DNA of 64,000 bases from Chrysemys picta bellii (taxonomy: Eukaryota; Chordata; Testudines; Emydidae). Position 1 is the stretch's first letter; the number at the start of each line of letters is the position of its first letter. Made by a program: the position numbers and the translations under genes. Where the stretch lies: positions 96,172,264 through 96,236,263 of the forward strand of contig NC_088797.1 of NCBI RefSeq assembly GCF_011386835.1, read 5' to 3'. Of the stretch, positions 1 to 64,000 are shown in pieces. The notes beneath the pieces were generated by a model. That model searched no databases. It worked only from the letters and a program-made list of their open reading frames with translations, and was not told the DNA's origin.

Positions 1-234
1 TGGACTACAGCCCACTTCTTCGGATGCATATAGAATGGAACATATATTGAGGAGATATATATACACACATACAGAGAGCATAAACAGGTGGGAGTTGTCT
101 TACCAACTCTGAGAGGCCAATTAAGAGAAAAAAAACTTTTGAAGTGATAATCAAGCTAGCCCAGTACAGACAGTTTGATAAGAAGTGTGAGAATACTTAC
201 AAGGGGAGATAGATTCAATGTTTGTAATGGCTCA
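1..234 (-). mobile_element. Penelope-like element tail fragment, inverted copy
   Basis: The stretch containing tacagcccacttcttcggatgc belongs to a repeat abundant in turtle genomes, and a second copy lies at about 3150-3480. I read it as the 3' tail of a Penelope-like retroelement in reverse orientation. It is truncated by the window start, and its last 64 bases form the left arm of a perfect inverted repeat. The family name is inference. Confidence 0.55.
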
Positions 235-343
235 AACTAGACACAATCAACTCCGGTTTGAATAAGGACTGGGAATGGCTGAGCCATTACAAACATTGAA
301 TCTATCTCCCCTTGTAAGTATTCTCACACTTCTTATCAAACTG
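171..343. repeat. Perfect 64-bp inverted repeat with 45-nt spacer
   Basis: The left arm (171-234) and right arm (280-343) are exact reverse complements over 64 bases. The spacer (235-279) includes catcaactccggtttgaa-like sequence that reads as the end of a Penelope-like coding region (frame SGLNKDWEWLSHYK around 249-292). A perfect match over this length suggests a recent head-to-head insertion or a twin-priming-like event. Confidence 0.9.
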
Positions 344-360
344 CAACTAGAATCCTGACC
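235..360 (+). mobile_element. Penelope-like element 3' end, + orientation
   Basis: The frame SGLNKDWEWLSHYK precedes a stop near 291-300 and then non-coding tail. Similar C-termini follow the GIY-YIG endonuclease of Penelope-like elements, from my memory of turtle repeats. The tail is the mirror of 171-234. Confidence 0.5.
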
Positions 361-384
361 CCCACTTTACTCATCTCAGGGCTT

Positions 385-468
385 CTACACAACCACTTCT
401 GTCACTCAGGGGTGTGAATAAGCCACCCCCTAAGTGAGGTAAGTTACAGTGACCTAAGCACAGTGTGG
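385..468. mobile_element. DNA-transposon fragment (ggggtgtgaa family)
   Basis: The block caggggtgtgaataagcc…gacctaagca resembles the interior of short elements seen again at about 5430-5515 and 22480-22550. It is cut by the CR1 that starts near 470. Confidence 0.45.
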
Positions 469-469
469 A

Positions 470-1590
470 TACGGTCTTTTGATACGGTCTCCCACAGTAT
501 TCTTGCCGCCAAGTTAAAGAAGTATGGGCTGGATGAATGGACTGTAAGGTGGATAGAAAGCTGGCTAGATCGTCGGGCTCAACAGGTAGTGATCAATGAC
601 TCCATGTCTAGTTGGCAGCCGGTTTCAAGCGGAGTGCCCCAAGGGTTGGTCCTGGGGCCGGTTTTGTTTAATATCTTTATTAATGATCTGGAGGATGGTG
701 TGGACTGCACTCTCAGCAAGTTTGCAGATGACACTAAACTAGGAGGCGTGGTAGATACACTAGAGGGTAGGGATCGGATACAGAGGGACCTAGACAAATT
801 AGAGGATTGGGCCAAAAAAAAACCTGATGAGGATCAATAAGGACAAGTGCAGAGTCCTGCACTTAGGACGGAAGAATCCCATGCACTGCTACAGACTAGG
901 GACCGAATGGCTAGATAGCAGTTCTGCAGAAAAGGACCTAGGGGTCACAGTGGACGAGAAGCTGGATATGAGTCAACAGTGTGCTCTTGTTGCCAAGAAG
1001 TCTAATGGCATTTTGGGCTGTATAAGTAGGGGCATTGCCAGCAGATCGAGGAACGTGATCGTTCCCCTTTATTCGACATTGGTGAGGCCTCATCTGGAAT
1101 ACTGTGTCCAGTTTTGGGCCCCACACTACAAGAAGGATGTGGAAAAATTGGAAAGAGTCCAACGGAGGGCAACAAAAATGATTAGGGGTCTGGAGCACGT
1201 GACTTATGAGGAGAGGCTGAGGGAACTGGGATTGTTTAGTCTCCAGAAGAGAAGAATGAGAGGGGATTTGATAGCAGCCTTCAACTACCTGAAGGGGTGT
1301 TCCAAAGAGGATGGAGCTCGGCTGTTCTCAGTGGTGGCAGATGACAGAACAAGGAGCAATGGTCTCAAGTTGCAGTGGGGGAGGTCCAGGTTGGATATTA
1401 GGAAACACTATTTCACTAGGAGGGTGGTGAAACACTGGAATGCGTTACCTAGGGAGGTGGTGGAGGTTTTTAAGGCCCGGCTTGACAAAGCCCTTGCTGG
1501 GATGATTTAGTTGGGAATTGGTCCTGCTTTGAGCAGGGGGTTGGACTAGATGACCTCTTGAGGTCCCTTCCAAACCTGATATTCTATGGA
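470..1590 (+). mobile_element. CR1 LINE, 5'-truncated, frameshifted reverse transcriptase
   Basis: Two overlapping frames (463-840 and 827-1510) encode the C-terminal half of a CR1 reverse transcriptase. The first carries the SSGVPQG and FADDT motifs, so the catalytic Asp pair is present. The second runs through the thumb-region motif [11 protein letters not shown] to the typical end. The frame changes at a run of nine A (814-822), consistent with a single-base slip. The 3' end has the CR1 signature ggttggactagatgacctc followed by a short ttctatg-type tail at about 1580. The element is 5'-truncated, as most CR1 copies are, and not functional. Confidence 0.93.
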
Positions 1591-1899
1591 TGGTGGGGGA
1601 GAGCATTGCCCGGAAACATAGCTACCCCCCTCTCCTGGAGATGGTTTTATTATGCCAACAGGAGCGCTCCAGGCTGCCTTAGAGCATTCAACCCCTGATC
1701 CCCACCCTGGGCTGGGGGAAGCTCCAGTCTGCCTTGGAGCAGCAGGTACCCGGCCGCATGGCACCACGGGCAGACTGCCTGCCCTTAGCCTTAGCTACGC
1801 CACCGGTGGCGGGTCAGCACGTCATGACAACCCGGCCGGGCTGGTGCTGCGGGCCCCACAGGGGCCATCGCTATATCGTCGGAAGCAAAGGCCCCCACC
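1591..1899. other. Spacer between CR1 and CpG island
   Basis: No gene or repeat recognised. GC content climbs toward the promoter. Confidence 0.5.
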
Positions 1900-2328
1900 A
1901 CCTGCCCGGAGACGCCGCTGCACTAGTGCGCCGGGAGGGGTCCCTCGCCTCACCACTGGGCTCTCACACTGAATCGGCCCCGCCCCCCTGCCTATCTCAC
2001 TGCCGACTCCGAGTCTCTGCGCAGTGCGCGCGCGCAAACAGCAGTACTCATGTGCTGTGTTCAGTCTCGTGGCGGCTCTCCTTTCTGCGCACGCTCTATG
2101 TGACGCACACCCAGCCCCTCCCCCAAGGCGGACGCACGCACGCACGCACGCACGCGCAGCGTGTCTGGCTCCGGGCGCTGGAGCTGTGGGGGAGGGAGTC
2201 TGGCCAGGGCTGCCCCGGGCTCGCTTTCTCCTGTAGCGAGGCGTGTCGGGAGTCGGGGCTATGCCGGGGGGCGGCCCGTGACAGACACCCGAACCGCCGC
2301 CGCCGCTGCTGCTGGGAAGGGGAGCGCC
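1900..2328 (+). promoter_or_regulatory. TNKS2: CpG-rich TNKS2 promoter and 5' UTR
   Basis: GC content and CpG frequency rise sharply from about 1890 and stay high through exon 1 to about 2700, as in CpG-island promoters of housekeeping genes. GC-box-like ggggcgg sequences occur at 2267-2275 and in exon 1, and no TATA box is evident. An ACGC microsatellite lies inside. The transcription start cannot be placed from sequence. No divergent gene is visible on the minus strand up to position 1. Confidence 0.75.
2132..2154. repeat. (ACGC)n microsatellite in the promoter
   Basis: About six uninterrupted copies of ACGC within the CpG island, roughly 180 nt upstream of the start codon. Alternating purine-pyrimidine CpG/CpA tracts can adopt Z-DNA, and length polymorphism is likely. 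Confidence 0.9.
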
Positions 2329-63506
<61,178 letters not shown>

Positions 63507-64000
63507 GGCAAATTGCTTTTGGAAATCAACAGATCTGAACATGAAGATACCAATACCTAACATCTTCTAAATTACACTGAATTGATGAAAAAATTTTATC
63601 CACAGGCATTGTGGTAGAAAATGTGAAAAAAATCTAACATTTTGACTTGATAAAGCTTTAATAATGTACAGTATGTTTTCTAAAAGTTCAAAAACTTCCT
63701 CTTTTTCAGCACTTTAACAGATACCATTCCAGGTAAACTGGGTTTGTCTGTACTAAATTATAAGCATAAATTAACTTGAACTATGCTTTTTATATAATAC
63801 TACATTGAAATCCAGCAGAAACTATAATATTCCACACAGGAATTCATTTTACTTATACTGTGTTCTTTAAAACACTGCATTTACACTGAATACAATTTCA
63901 TTTGTAAAACTGTAAATAAGAGCTTTTGTACTAGCCTGGTATTTATTTACATTGCTTTGTAATATATGTGTGTTAGAACTGCAACCTTGTACAAAGTATT
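63507..64000 (+). other. TNKS2: TNKS2 3' untranslated region (start)
   Basis: AT-rich sequence directly after the stop. I see no AATAAA or ATTAAA hexamer placed like a cleavage signal before the window end, so the 3' UTR probably continues beyond 64000. No repeat is recognised in it, and the AT-rich tail after about 63890 looks like conserved vertebrate TNKS2 3' UTR. Confidence 0.8.

Overview
The window is a vertebrate nuclear locus holding one complete protein-coding gene on the + strand: TNKS2 (tankyrase-2), an ankyrin-repeat/SAM/PARP poly-ADP-ribose polymerase. I traced 27 coding exons from the ATG at 2329 to the TGA at 63504-63506. All introns are GT-AG, all exon phases join without a break, and the exons add up to 3504 nt (1167 residues plus stop). 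The human protein, as I remember it, has 1166 residues. The extra residue lies in exon 1, and the catalytic and zinc-binding residues sit at the human position plus one.

The repeats point to a reptile and most likely a turtle. There are several CR1 LINE copies with the archosaur/turtle-type 3' end, Penelope-like tail fragments, many short DNA-transposon derivatives with GTCTACAC-type termini, MIR-like SINEs and an LTR-like block. The species cannot be named from the sequence alone.

Layout. 1-1600: Penelope-like fragments in a perfect inverted repeat, then a frameshifted CR1. About 1900-2530: GC/CpG-rich promoter and exon 1. 2531-11455: intron 1, with SINE, CR1, hAT MITE and a GC-rich 8-bp-TSD element. 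11456-45000: exons 2-18, encoding the five ankyrin clusters. 45784-46036: the Ser-rich linker exon. 47733-48680: the SAM domain. 52104-63506: the catalytic domain. 63507-64000: 3' UTR, which continues past the window end.

The introns are a dense archive of DNA transposons. The clearest is a full-length but broken hAT element, 31581-34927, antisense in intron 11 and flanked by identical 8-bp target duplications. Two other hAT-type elements have exact 8-bp duplications (6251-6458 and 9876-10485), one has a near-exact duplication (46575-47535), and a mariner/pogo-type copy is flanked by TA (52409-52747). I found no second host gene, no tRNA or rRNA, no CRISPR array and no evidence of an undescribed biological system. 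The points worth a second look concern repeat structure and a few gene-structure details.
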